NCBI RefSeq assembly: GCF_019800005.1
Contig: NZ_JABGCL010000019.1
Location: 47,117-111,116 of the forward strand
Direction: 5' to 3'
DNA length: 64,000 nucleotides
Source: Geminicoccus harenae
GTDB taxonomy: Bacteria; Pseudomonadota; Alphaproteobacteria; Geminicoccales; Geminicoccaceae
The notes below the pieces were generated by a model. The model saw only the letters and a list, made by a program, of their open reading frames with translations. It had not been told where the DNA came from and did no database searches. A program made the position numbers and the translations under genes. This document shows positions 34,569 through 42,467 of this stretch, piece by piece; positions within the stretch are counted from its first letter, which is position 1; each line of letters opens with the position of its first letter.

Positions 34569-36535
34569 ACGTCCAGCTCGGCCACGCTGGTCGCATTTTC
34601 CTGGATGAAGGCCAGGCGCAGCTCGGGCTTGCGGCCCATCAACTGCTCGACGAGCTGCCCGGTCGTCCGCCCGGCCACGTCCTCCAGGCCCACCCGGATC
34701 ATCCGCCGCTTGGCCGGATCCATGGTGGTTTCCTTGAGCTGGCTGGGATTCATCTCGCCCAAGCCCTTGAAGCGGCCGATCTCGACGTTCTTCTTGTTCT
34801 TGAAGACGGTCGCGAGGATCCGGTCCTTGTCCTTGTCGTCGCGGGCATAGGCGATCGTGCTGCCGTGCGAGAGCCGGTAGAGGGGCGGCTGGGCCAGGTA
34901 GAGATGGCCGGTCTCGATGAGCTTGCTCATCTCTCGATAAAAGAAGGTCATGAGCAAAGCCGCGATATGCGCGCCGTCGACATCGGCATCGGTCATGATG
35001 ACGACCTTGTCGTAGCGCAGGTCGTCGGAGCGGAACTGCTTGCCCGAGCCGCAGCCCAGCGCCGTGACCAGATCGACCAGCTCCTTGTTCTGGGCGAGCT
35101 TGTCGGCCGTGGCCGAGGCGACGTTCAGGATCTTGCCGCGCAGCGGCAGGATCGCCTGGGTGTCGCGGTTGCGCGCCTGCTTGGCCGAGCCGCCGGCACT
35201 GTCGCCTTCCACCAGGAAGATCTCGGTGCCGTCCCGGCCTTCCCGGGAGCAGTCGGCGAGCTTGCCCGGCAGGCGCAGCCGGCGGGTCTCGCTCTTGCGC
35301 TGGACGTCCTTCTGCTTCTTGCGGGCCAGGCGCTCGTCGGCACGCTCGCAGACATGGTCGAGCAGCCGGCTGGCGGCGGCCGGGTGCGAGGCCAGCCAGG
35401 TCTCGAACCGATCCTTGAGGCGGTTCTCGATCGGCCGGGTGATCTGGGCGGAGACCAGCCGCTCCTTGGTCTGGCCCTGGAACTGCGGCTGCGGGATGAA
35501 GGCGGACAGCATCATGACTGCACTGCCCTGCACGTCCTCGGCGATCAGGCTGGCCGCGCGCTTGCCGGCCCCGATCCGGTCGGCATGGGCCTTGATGCCC
35601 TTGAGCAGCGCCCCGCGCAGGCCCTGCTCATGCGTGCCGCCCAAGGGCGTCGGGATCGTGTTGCAGTAGAAGCCCTCGTAGCCTTCCTCGTCCAGCGGCC
35701 AGGCCACTGCCCACTCGATCCGGCCGCTGGCTTCCGGCAGGTCGGCCTCGCCGGAGAACGCGTCGTCGACCACGCGCTCGCGGCCTTCCAGCTGCGCCTC
35801 CAGGAAGTCGGCCAGGCCATTGGGGAAGTGGAAGGTCTCGCTGGCCGGCACCTTGCCGCGCTCGGCCAGCTCCGCCGTGCACGACCAGCGGATCTCCACG
35901 CCCTTGAACAGGTAGGCCTTGCTGCGCGCCATCCGGTGCAGGATCGCCGCGGAGAAGGCGGCGTCCTCGCCGAAGATCTCCGTATCCGGGGCGAAGGTGA
36001 TCGTGGTGCCGCGCCGGTTGGGCGCGTTGCCGCCATTCTCCACGCCACTTTGCGCCGCGCCGCGGGAATAGACCTGCCGGTACAGCTTGCGGTCGCGGGC
36101 GACCTCCACGACCAGCTCGGACGAGAGCGCGTTGACCACGGAGACGCCGACGCCGTGCAGCCCGCCCGAGGTCTGGTACGCCTTGCTCGAGAACTTCCCG
36201 CCCGAATGGAGCGTGGTCAGGATCACTTCCAGCGCCGACTTGTCCGGGAACTTGGGGTGCGGGTCGATCGGGATGCCGCGGCCATTGTCACGGACGGTGA
36301 CGCGGGTGGTGCTCTCCAGGATCAGCTCGATCCGGTCGGCATGGCCGGCCACCGCCTCGTCCATGGCGTTGTCCAGGACCTCGGCCACCAGGTGATGCAG
36401 CGCCCGCTCGTCGGTGCCGCCGATATACATGCCGGGCCGGCGGCGCACCGGCTCCAGGCCTTCCAGTACCTCGATGTCGTGCGCGGTATAGTCGCCGCGC
36501 GGATCGCTGCTCTTCGTCTCGAACAGATCGCTCAT
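34565..36535 (-). CDS. parE: DNA topoisomerase IV subunit B
   Basis: 656-residue ATPase subunit of topoisomerase IV, which unlinks daughter chromosomes. The GHKL ATPase region has EVLDNAMDEA, DNGRGIP and GGLHGVGVSVVNAL. The TOPRIM region has EGDSAGGSA and TDADVDGAHI. The C-terminal FKGLGEMNPSQL is typical. The length and the absence of the GyrB insertion favour ParE over GyrB. It overlaps the convergent hydrolase by four bases. Confidence 0.95.
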   Translation of the reverse strand: MSDLFETKSSDPRGDYTAHDIEVLEGLEPVRRRPGMYIGGTDERALHHLVAEVLDNAMDEAVAGHADRIELILESTTRVTVRDNGRGIPIDPHPKFPDKSALEVILTTLHSGGKFSSKAYQTSGGLHGVGVSVVNALSSELVVEVARDRKLYRQVYSRGAAQSGVENGGNAPNRRGTTITFAPDTEIFGEDAAFSAAILHRMARSKAYLFKGVEIRWSCTAELAERGKVPASETFHFPNGLADFLEAQLEGRERVVDDAFSGEADLPEASGRIEWAVAWPLDEEGYEGFYCNTIPTPLGGTHEQGLRGALLKGIKAHADRIGAGKRAASLIAEDVQGSAVMMLSAFIPQPQFQGQTKERLVSAQITRPIENRLKDRFETWLASHPAAASRLLDHVCERADERLARKKQKDVQRKSETRRLRLPGKLADCSREGRDGTEIFLVEGDSAGGSAKQARNRDTQAILPLRGKILNVASATADKLAQNKELVDLVTALGCGSGKQFRSDDLRYDKVVIMTDADVDGAHIAALLMTFFYREMSKLIETGHLYLAQPPLYRLSHGSTIAYARDDKDKDRILATVFKNKKNVEIGRFKGLGEMNPSQLKETTMDPAKRRMIRVGLEDVAGRTTGQLVEQLMGRKPELRLAFIQENATSVAELDV

Positions 36536-36646
36536 GCTCGTTTCCGACCGGCCAGAACGGGCCGATCCATCTGGGGTAGAATGGGCCGCGGCGCGGATCC
36601 CGTGCGCAAGAAGCGTACCAGCCGGGGCGACGTCAAGCCGGGCGGA

Positions 36647-38053
36647 TCAGTTCGACCAGTATAGCCGCAGTTCGGCCGGGTGCGGCACGGCGGCGACCTC
36701 GTCGGCCTGGGCACGCTTGAGCGTCAGATAGCTGTCGACCATGCGCGTGCAGAACGCCTCGTCCGCGGTGAACAGGGCCCGGGCCCGCTCCAGCTCGTCC
36801 AGCGCCTCGTCCAGGCTGCGCGGCAGATGACGCAGTGCCGGCTCCTCGACCGGCAGGTCGTACAGGTTGCGGTCGAGCGGGTCGTCCGGCTCGAGCCGGC
36901 GCTCCACGCCGTCCCGGCCGGCGCACAGCACCGCCGCGATCGCGAGGTAGGGATCGGCCAGCGGATCGGGAAAACGCAGCTCCAGCCGCTTCTGGTCGGG
37001 CCGGGCAGCCAGCGGGATGCGAACCGCCGCGGTGCGGTTGTTGACGGCATAGGCCAGCACGGTCGGCACCTCCTCACCCGGGCGCAGCCGCCGGTACGAG
37101 TTGGTCGACGGGTTGGTGAAGGCCGCAAGCGGGCGGGCATGGTCCAGGATACCCGCCATGAAGGACAGGCAGAGCGGGCTCAGGTCGGCATATTCCGAGC
37201 CGTGGAACAAGGGCCTGGCCCCGCTGAACGCCGCCACCGAGAGCACCAGATCGACGCCGTGCTCGTCGCGCGCGGGCTTGGGCAGGAAGGTCGCGGTCTT
37301 GCCGTAGCCGGCCGCCACGCTGCGCACGACATAGCGGGCGAGCTGCAGCCGGTCGGCCGCCACTAGCGCATCGGCAGGCGGCAGGACCAGCACGTGCTGG
37401 CAGGCACCGCGGCCATGACCGTGGGTCACGCCCGGGATGCCGCAGCCGGCCAGGATGGTCGCCACCTCGCTGCGCAGGTCGGAGAAGTGATCGGCCGGCG
37501 GCGCCGCGAAGGCGGCGCGCCGGGGCAGGGGCCGATGGCCGGAATTGCCGCCGGCAAATGCGGTGCCGGCGGCGCACGGCGCCTCCATGGCGCTCAGCCG
37601 ATAGCCGACCCGATACGGCTCGTCGTCGAACTGCGCGTCGTCGAACAGGGAGAAGCCCAGTTCCATGCCGATCTGCAACCGGTCGGCGCCAAGCCGGCGG
37701 CCGACCTGGTCGATCGTGCGGGCCAGCGTGCTGCGCGGGCAGGCGTCATAGGCGTGGCCGGTGCCGGCCTCCATGGCGCTGCAGAACACGACCAGGGTCG
37801 GCTGGGACGCGAACGGGTCGATGAACCAGGAGCCGGGATCGGGAAGCAGCACCGGGTCCGGCTCGGTGGGCGCGTGCCAGCCCGGGATGCCGGAGCCGTC
37901 GATCGCCAGACCCTCGCTGAACAGGGCAGGGTCCAGCGCGCTGGTCTCGATCGAGACCTGGCGGACATGGCCCAGCAGATCGGTGAAGCGCAGGTTGCAG
38001 ATGCGGACGCGGTGCTCCGCGATTGCCTGCATCAGGGGCTCGACATCGGACAA
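36647..38053 (-). CDS. Degenerate glutamine synthetase-like protein (GSI fold, catalytic residues lost)
   Basis: 468-residue paralogue of GlnA. It keeps the GSI layout: DGSGIPGW, NSYRRL, NRTAAVRIP, LELRFPDP and the adenylylation loop RNLYDLPVEE with Tyr. By eye-alignment with the neighbouring glnA it has lost the second metal Glu of GPEAEF (now GMELGF), the Glu pair of HHEVATAGQCE (now THGHGRGACQH) and both His of GSGMHCHQS (no counterpart). I expect no normal glutamine synthesis. TTG 38053 is chosen because GGGAGG lies eight bases upstream; ATG 38077 puts that site inside the gene. It follows the glnA terminator. Confidence 0.85.
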   Translation of the reverse strand: MSDVEPLMQAIAEHRVRICNLRFTDLLGHVRQVSIETSALDPALFSEGLAIDGSGIPGWHAPTEPDPVLLPDPGSWFIDPFASQPTLVVFCSAMEAGTGHAYDACPRSTLARTIDQVGRRLGADRLQIGMELGFSLFDDAQFDDEPYRVGYRLSAMEAPCAAGTAFAGGNSGHRPLPRRAAFAAPPADHFSDLRSEVATILAGCGIPGVTHGHGRGACQHVLVLPPADALVAADRLQLARYVVRSVAAGYGKTATFLPKPARDEHGVDLVLSVAAFSGARPLFHGSEYADLSPLCLSFMAGILDHARPLAAFTNPSTNSYRRLRPGEEVPTVLAYAVNNRTAAVRIPLAARPDQKRLELRFPDPLADPYLAIAAVLCAGRDGVERRLEPDDPLDRNLYDLPVEEPALRHLPRSLDEALDELERARALFTADEAFCTRMVDSYLTLKRAQADEVAAVPHPAELRLYWSN

Positions 38054-38127
38054 CGGTACTGCCTCCCGGCACCCCATGGTGCCGCCGCACGCTTGTTGCC
38101 GTCCGAGTAGCCATTCTCACGGCAAAG

Positions 38128-38156
38128 AAAAAGGGGCAGCCCGAACGGGCTGCCCC
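38128..38156 (-). terminator. Rho-independent terminator of glnA
   Basis: Stem GGGGCAGCCCG / CGGGCTGCCCC (11 bp, two-base AA gap), followed on the minus strand by TTTTTCTTTG. It lies 28 bp after the glnA stop and before the GS-like gene, so that gene likely depends on read-through or its own promoter. Confidence 0.85.
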
Positions 38157-38184
38157 GGTTTGCGTTGCCGGCAGGGTCAGCCGC

Positions 38185-39612
38185 TCAGCAGTCGTAGTAG
38201 AGCACGAACTCGTACGGGTGCGGGCGCAGCGCCATCGCCTCGACCTCGTTGGTCCGCTTCATCGCGATATAGTTGTCGATGAAGTCCTTGGTGAACACGT
38301 CGCCTTCCATCAGGAACTCGTGGTCGGCGGCCAGCGCATCCAGGGCGGCACCGAGCGAGCCTGGCACGGTCGGGATGTGCGCCAGTTCTTCCGGCGGCAG
38401 GTCGTAGATGTTCTTGTCGGTGGCCTCGCCCGGGTCGATCTTGTTCCGGATACCGTCCAGGCCGGCCATCAGCATGGCCGAGAAGGCGATATAGGGGTTG
38501 CAGGACGGGTCGGGGCAGCGGAACTCGACCCGCTTGGCCTTGGGGCTGTTCGAGTACATCGGGATGCGGCAGGCGGCCGAGCGGTTGCGCGCCGACCAGG
38601 CCAGGTTCACCGGCGCCTCGTAGCCCGGGACCAGGCGACGGTAGGAATTGGTGGTGGGTGCGGCAAAGGCCAGGATCGCCGGGGCGTGCTTGAGCAGGCC
38701 GCCGATATACCACCGGCACAGGTCGGACAGGCCGTGCTCCTTGTCGCCTGCGAACAAGGGCTTGCCCTCGCTCCAGATCGACTGGTGGCAGTGCATGCCG
38801 GAGCCGTTGTCGCCGTAAAGGGGCTTCGGCATGAAGGTCGCGGACTTGCCGGCCTTCACCGCCTCGTTCTTCACGACGTACTTGTACTTCATCTGGTGGT
38901 CGGCCATCGCCAGCAGCGTATCGAACTTCATGTCGATCTCGCACTGGCCGGCCGTCGCGACCTCGTGATGCTGGCATTCGACCGTCAGGCCGATGTCGAT
39001 CATGGTGAGCGCCATGCGCGCGCGCAGATCCTGCAGCGTGTCGGTCGGCGCGCAGGGGAAGTAGCCTTCCTTCGGCCGGATCTTGTAGCCGAGGTTCGGG
39101 CCCTCGGCGCGGCGCATGTTCCACCAGCCCTCGACGCTGTCGACGAGGTAGGAGCCGGAATTGATGTCCTGGCCGAACTGGACGTTGTCGAACACGAAGA
39201 ACTCGGCCTCGGGGCCGAAGAACGCCGTGTCGCCGATGCCGGTCGACTGCAGGTAGGCCTCGGCCTTCTTGGCGATCCCGCGCGGGTCGCGGCTGTAGAA
39301 CTCGCCGGTGACCGGGTCGACCACGTCGGCGATCATCACCAGCGTCTTGTGCTCGTAGAACGGGTCGATGAAGGCGGTGGTCGGATCGGGCATCAGCAGC
39401 ATGTCGGACGATTCGATCGTCCGGAAGCCGCGGACCGAGGAGCCGTCGAAGCCCAGCCCTTCCTCGATCTGGTCCTGCTCGAAGATCGCGGCGGGATAGC
39501 TGATATGCTGCCAGGTGCCGGGGACATCCGTCAGGCGGACGTCGATCATCTGGACGCCGTGGTCCTTGATGGCCTTCATGACGTCCGCGGACGTCTTGCA
39601 ACCAAGCGTCAT
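38185..39612 (-). CDS. glnA: Glutamine synthetase type I
   Basis: 475-residue dodecameric enzyme, cytosolic, making glutamine from glutamate, ammonia and ATP. All family motifs are intact: GFDGSSVRGF, GPEAEFFVF, HHEVATAGQCE, GSGMHCHQS, NSYRRL, RNRSAACRIP and the adenylylation Tyr in NIYDLPPEE. The last suggests control by GlnE and PII. It lies 175 bp after glnII on the same strand and may be cotranscribed with it. A strong terminator follows. Confidence 0.97.
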   Translation of the reverse strand: MTLGCKTSADVMKAIKDHGVQMIDVRLTDVPGTWQHISYPAAIFEQDQIEEGLGFDGSSVRGFRTIESSDMLLMPDPTTAFIDPFYEHKTLVMIADVVDPVTGEFYSRDPRGIAKKAEAYLQSTGIGDTAFFGPEAEFFVFDNVQFGQDINSGSYLVDSVEGWWNMRRAEGPNLGYKIRPKEGYFPCAPTDTLQDLRARMALTMIDIGLTVECQHHEVATAGQCEIDMKFDTLLAMADHQMKYKYVVKNEAVKAGKSATFMPKPLYGDNGSGMHCHQSIWSEGKPLFAGDKEHGLSDLCRWYIGGLLKHAPAILAFAAPTTNSYRRLVPGYEAPVNLAWSARNRSAACRIPMYSNSPKAKRVEFRCPDPSCNPYIAFSAMLMAGLDGIRNKIDPGEATDKNIYDLPPEELAHIPTVPGSLGAALDALAADHEFLMEGDVFTKDFIDNYIAMKRTNEVEAMALRPHPYEFVLYYDC

Positions 39613-39749
39613 CCTACATGCCTTCCATTGCGGGCGGCTGCGCGCTGGCCGCCCTGATTTCCGTCGTCCGGCGCTCCGCCCGGACGTTCCTGCGTCGTTC
39701 CCGGCGGTACGGGAGCCCTTCTAGGCAGCACCCGCATCTTTGAGAAGGT

Positions 39750-39772
39750 GGGGATGCCGACAGGGCATCCCC
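39750..39772 (-). terminator. Hairpin downstream of glnII
   Basis: 9-bp stem GGGGATGCC / GGCATCCCC with a five-base loop, 16 bp after the glnII stop. No T-run follows on the minus strand, so it may attenuate read-through to glnA rather than stop it. Confidence 0.5.
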
Positions 39773-39787
39773 GGCCAGTCGGTGGCT

Positions 39788-40828
39788 TCAGGCGGCCGCG
39801 GCCACCTCCGCCTCGGTCGGGACGGAGGCGATGGTCTTCAGGATCTGCGAGGCGATCTGGTAGGGGTCGCCCTGGGAGTTCGGGCGGCGATCCTCCAGAT
39901 AGCCCCGGTAGCCGTTGCGCACGAAGCTGTGCGGCACCCGGATCGAGGCGCCACGGTCGGCCACGCCGTAGCTGAACTTGTTCCAGGGCGCCGTCTCATG
40001 CTTGCCGGTCAGGCGCATGTGGTTGTCGGGGCCGTAGACCGCGATGTGGTCGTCGAGATTGGCCTCGAACGCCGCCATGAGCTGCTCGAAATATTCCTTG
40101 CCGCCGACCTCGCGCATGTAGGCGGTCGAGAAGTTGCAGTGCATGCCCGACCCGTTCCAGTCGGTGTCGCCCAGCGGCTTGCAGTGGAACTCGATGTCGA
40201 TGCCGTACTTCTCGGTCATCCGCAGGAGCAGGTAGCGGGCGATCCACATCTCGTCGGCGGCACGCCTGGAGCCCTTGCCGAAGATCTGGAACTCCCACTG
40301 GCCCTTGGCCACCTCGGCGTTGATGCCCTCGTGGTTGATGCCGGCGGCCAGGCACACGTCGAGATGCTCCTCGACGATGGTGCGCGCGATGTCGCCGACA
40401 TTCTTGTAGCCGACGCCCGTGTAGTAGGGGCCCTGCGGTGCGGGGTAGCCCTGCTCCGGGAAGCCCAGCGGGCGGCCGTTCTTGTAGAAGAAGTATTCCT
40501 GCTCGAAGCCGAACCAGGCGCCGTCGTCGTCGAGGATGGTCGCCCGCTTGTTCGACGGGTGCGGCGTCTCGCCGTCCGGCATCATCACCTCGCAGAGCAC
40601 CAGTACGCCGTTGGTGCGCTGCGGGTCGGGGAACACGCGGACCGGCTTGAGCACGCAGTCGGAGCTGTGTCCCTCGGCCTGCAGGGTGGAGCTGCCGTCG
40701 AAGCCCCAGAGCGGGAGCTGCTCCAGGGTCGGGAAGCTCTCGAACTCCTTGATCTGCGTCTTGCCCCGCAGGTTCGGCACGGGCGTGTAGCCGTCGAGCC
40801 AGATATATTCCAGCTTGTACTTGGTCAT
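39788..40828 (-). CDS. glnII: Glutamine synthetase type II
   Basis: 346-residue eukaryote-type GS (GSII), typical of rhizobia and a few other bacteria. Motifs are KLEYIWLDGY at the start, WGFDGSST, FGFEQEYFF, GINAEVAKGQWEFQ, GSGMHCNFST and NRGASIRVP-like DRGASIRVP. There is no adenylylation loop. ATG 40828 starts MTKYKLEY; the longer in-frame extension is not conserved. A sigma-54 promoter match lies about 95 bp upstream and a gstI homologue is divergent, the same plan as Rhizobium glnII. Confidence 0.96.
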   Translation of the reverse strand: MTKYKLEYIWLDGYTPVPNLRGKTQIKEFESFPTLEQLPLWGFDGSSTLQAEGHSSDCVLKPVRVFPDPQRTNGVLVLCEVMMPDGETPHPSNKRATILDDDGAWFGFEQEYFFYKNGRPLGFPEQGYPAPQGPYYTGVGYKNVGDIARTIVEEHLDVCLAAGINHEGINAEVAKGQWEFQIFGKGSRRAADEMWIARYLLLRMTEKYGIDIEFHCKPLGDTDWNGSGMHCNFSTAYMREVGGKEYFEQLMAAFEANLDDHIAVYGPDNHMRLTGKHETAPWNKFSYGVADRGASIRVPHSFVRNGYRGYLEDRRPNSQGDPYQIASQILKTIASVPTEAEVAAAA

Positions 40829-40920
40829 TATGGCCCTCTCAAAGCGAATGAGCGACGTGACGTTCTGGTGCCTGCGGCGGCTGCCTGCCTGCCTGGGCGC
40901 CAACGGTTGAGCAGTTCACA

Positions 40921-40936
40921 AGCAGGATGCGTGCCA
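40921..40936 (-). promoter_or_regulatory. Sigma-54 (-24/-12) promoter for glnII
   Basis: On the minus strand, TGGCACGCATCCTGCT keeps the GG-N10-GC spacing and the TGGCACG consensus. It predicts a start near 40910 and an 80-nt leader before glnII. This fits NtrC/RpoN control under nitrogen limitation. The rest of the 40829-41252 gap holds the gstI leader and no other gene. Confidence 0.75.
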
Positions 40937-41049
40937 ATCTTCGCGCACCGGCACGCAACCTCGTCGTGTCTGCGCTGTTGCACAGGCGCCGGACGCTCCG
41001 TTGGCCGGAAACGTGTTCTGGATGCCGCTGCCCCGGGCAGGACAGGCTG

Positions 41050-41065
41050 TGGCAACGCACGCGCT
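41050..41065 (+). promoter_or_regulatory. Weak sigma-54-like promoter for gstI
   Basis: TGGCAACGCACGCGCT on the plus strand keeps GG-N10-GC but matches the TTGCA element poorly. It is placed about 190 bp before the gstI ATG, giving a long leader. Low certainty. Confidence 0.3.
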
Positions 41066-41252
41066 CGGCACGTAAGCGGTGAACGACTTGCCGCCAGGCA
41101 ATGCGTTCAAGAACAGCAAGCCCATGCTGGTGATCAACTATTGTGCAACTAGTGTCGCTAAATCAGGCAGATTGGATAATGAGGGTGCAAAACCGGTCGC
41201 GAGCCATTATGTACGACCTACCGACCCTCGTAGCCGGAATGGAGTGACCCTC

Positions 41253-41447
41253 ATGGCTGGAAGCGCCGATCGGCCGTCCGCCATCATCTATGCCTTCCCC
41301 AGGCGCGGCAGGTACGCGCTCGAGGGGCAGCCTGTCGACCTCGCGCCGAAAACCGAGGGCAAGAGCGAGCGGGTAGCGGTCGCTGCGTTCGACAGCTGGT
41401 ACCATGAAGCTGCGGTTCAGGAAGCGGCCAAGGCGCGCAAGCACTGA
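41253..41447 (+). CDS. gstI: GstI-like translational inhibitor of GlnII (DUF2735)
   Basis: 64-residue cytosolic protein of the DUF2735 family. The conserved features are the SAIIYAFPRRGR segment near the start and FDSWYHEAAVQEAAKARKH at the end. In Rhizobium leguminosarum, GstI (63 residues) is transcribed divergently from glnII and blocks its translation. Length, family and divergent placement all match here, so I name it by context and similarity. ATG 41253 has a GGAG site; longer in-frame versions to 41079 have no support. It converges on glnB. Confidence 0.82.
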   Translation: MAGSADRPSAIIYAFPRRGRYALEGQPVDLAPKTEGKSERVAVAAFDSWYHEAAVQEAAKARKH

Positions 41448-41582
41448 ACGGTGGCGTAGCGGGACGGTTTCGGCCGTTACCCGCAGGGAAACGGCGTTGC
41501 TGTGCCAGCATTCCGTGAACAGCGAAAACTGCCGGCCCCGTCCCATCGAGTGCTGATCGGACGGTTGCCGGCAGGTCCGGTG

Positions 41583-41605
41583 CTGCCTGCCCGATGAGCA
41601 GGCAG
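41583..41605. terminator. Hairpin between gstI and glnB
   Basis: 8-bp stem CTGCCTGC / GCAGGCAG with a seven-base loop, 18 bp beyond the glnB stop in the gap between two convergent genes. No T-run; may stop both transcripts weakly. Confidence 0.45.
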
Positions 41606-41622
41606 GCTCCAGGAGGATCTGG

Positions 41623-41961
41623 TCAGAGCGCGTCGTTGCCGCGCTCGCCGGTGCGGATCCGCACCGCTTCCTCGACCGAGTAGACGAAGATCTTGCCATC
41701 GCCGATCCGGTCGGTCTTGGCAGCCTGCTGGATGGCCTCGACCGCCCACTCGGCGAGCTGGTCGTCGACCACGACCTCGATCTTCACCTTGGGCAGGAAA
41801 TCGACGACGTACTCCGCCCCGCGATACAGTTCCGTGTGCCCCTTCTGACGCCCGAAGCCCTTCACTTCCGTCACGGTCATGCCCTTCAGGCCGATCTCCT
41901 GGAGGGCTTCCTTGACCTCGTCCAGCTTGAACGGCTTGATGACGGCTTCGATCTTCTTCAT
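41623..41961 (-). CDS. glnB: Nitrogen regulatory protein PII
   Basis: 112-residue trimeric PII signal protein that senses 2-oxoglutarate and ATP/ADP. It starts MKKIEAVIKPFKLDEVKEAL. The T-loop has the uridylylation Tyr51 in GHTELYRGAEY and the C-terminus has GDGKIFVYSVEEAVRIRTGE. It controls GlnE (adenylylation of glnA) and NtrB. A good sigma-54 match lies about 70 bp upstream, so nitrogen limitation should raise it. In rhizobia glnB usually precedes glnA directly; here glnII and gstI come between. Confidence 0.96.
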   Translation of the reverse strand: MKKIEAVIKPFKLDEVKEALQEIGLKGMTVTEVKGFGRQKGHTELYRGAEYVVDFLPKVKIEVVVDDQLAEWAVEAIQQAAKTDRIGDGKIFVYSVEEAVRIRTGERGNDAL

Positions 41962-42031
41962 TGCGCGACTTTCTCCACGACGAACGCTGGCGAGCGAACT
42001 TCCCACACCAACATTGCTCGGGGAAGGGTCA

Positions 42032-42047
42032 TGCACGACACGTGCCA
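42032..42047 (-). promoter_or_regulatory. Sigma-54 (-24/-12) promoter for glnB
   Basis: On the minus strand, TGGCACGTGTCGTGCA keeps TGGCACG, GG-N10-GC spacing and a GTGCA -12 element close to TTGCA. The predicted start near 42021 leaves about 60 nt before glnB. The rest of the gap to the tRNA shows no gene. Confidence 0.75.
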
Positions 42048-42211
42048 ACGGGACGCTGCAGCAGGTGATGCGCTGCTCCCTCCGCCCGATGCCTAGAATG
42101 TGGGCAGCACTGGCGAGAAAAGAGGCACATCACCTCTCTGGCCGACATTCGCCGCCGGATGCGCACGGCGCTTGACGAATCGGCCGGCGCGAGGCATTCA
42201 GCGCCGCGGAT

Positions 42212-42288
42212 GGCGGGCGTAGCTCAGTCGGTAGAGCGCTAGGTTGTGGTCCTGGATGTCGCCGGTTCGAGTCCGGTCGCTCGCCCCA
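42212..42288 (+). tRNA. tRNA-His (GTG)
   Basis: A full cloverleaf: acceptor GCGGGCG/CGCTCGC with a G-T wobble, D-arm TAGCTCAGTCGGTAGAGC, anticodon loop TTGTGGT (anticodon GTG), T-arm with GTTCGAGTC and an encoded CCA. An extra 5' G (42212) facing C73 is the identity mark of tRNA-His. Coordinates include CCA and G-1. Confidence 0.95.
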
Positions 42289-42467
42289 CCCCCTTACAGA
42301 TCGCGGTTTCGAGGTCCACGCCGGCTGTGGCGCGAGCATAGCCTGGAATAGGTCCAATTCGACCTATTGCCGGGATCGAGTTGTCACGACCGGCAGGCAG
42401 TGCGAGATGGCGAGAACGGGCAGTGCATCTGCCTGTACCGCTATGTGCTTCGCCTGGGGAACACCCG

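Noticed and set aside
36647..38053. Calling the third GS gene PuuA or another gamma-glutamyl ligase
   Set aside because: Those enzymes keep the GS metal-binding Glu and His residues, which are missing here.
38023..39657. Plus-strand ORF opposite glnA
   Set aside because: Low-complexity translation with no motif; the minus strand encodes a complete glnA.
42130..42357. Minus-strand ORF across tRNA-His
   Set aside because: It is a typical antisense artefact of a tRNA gene.
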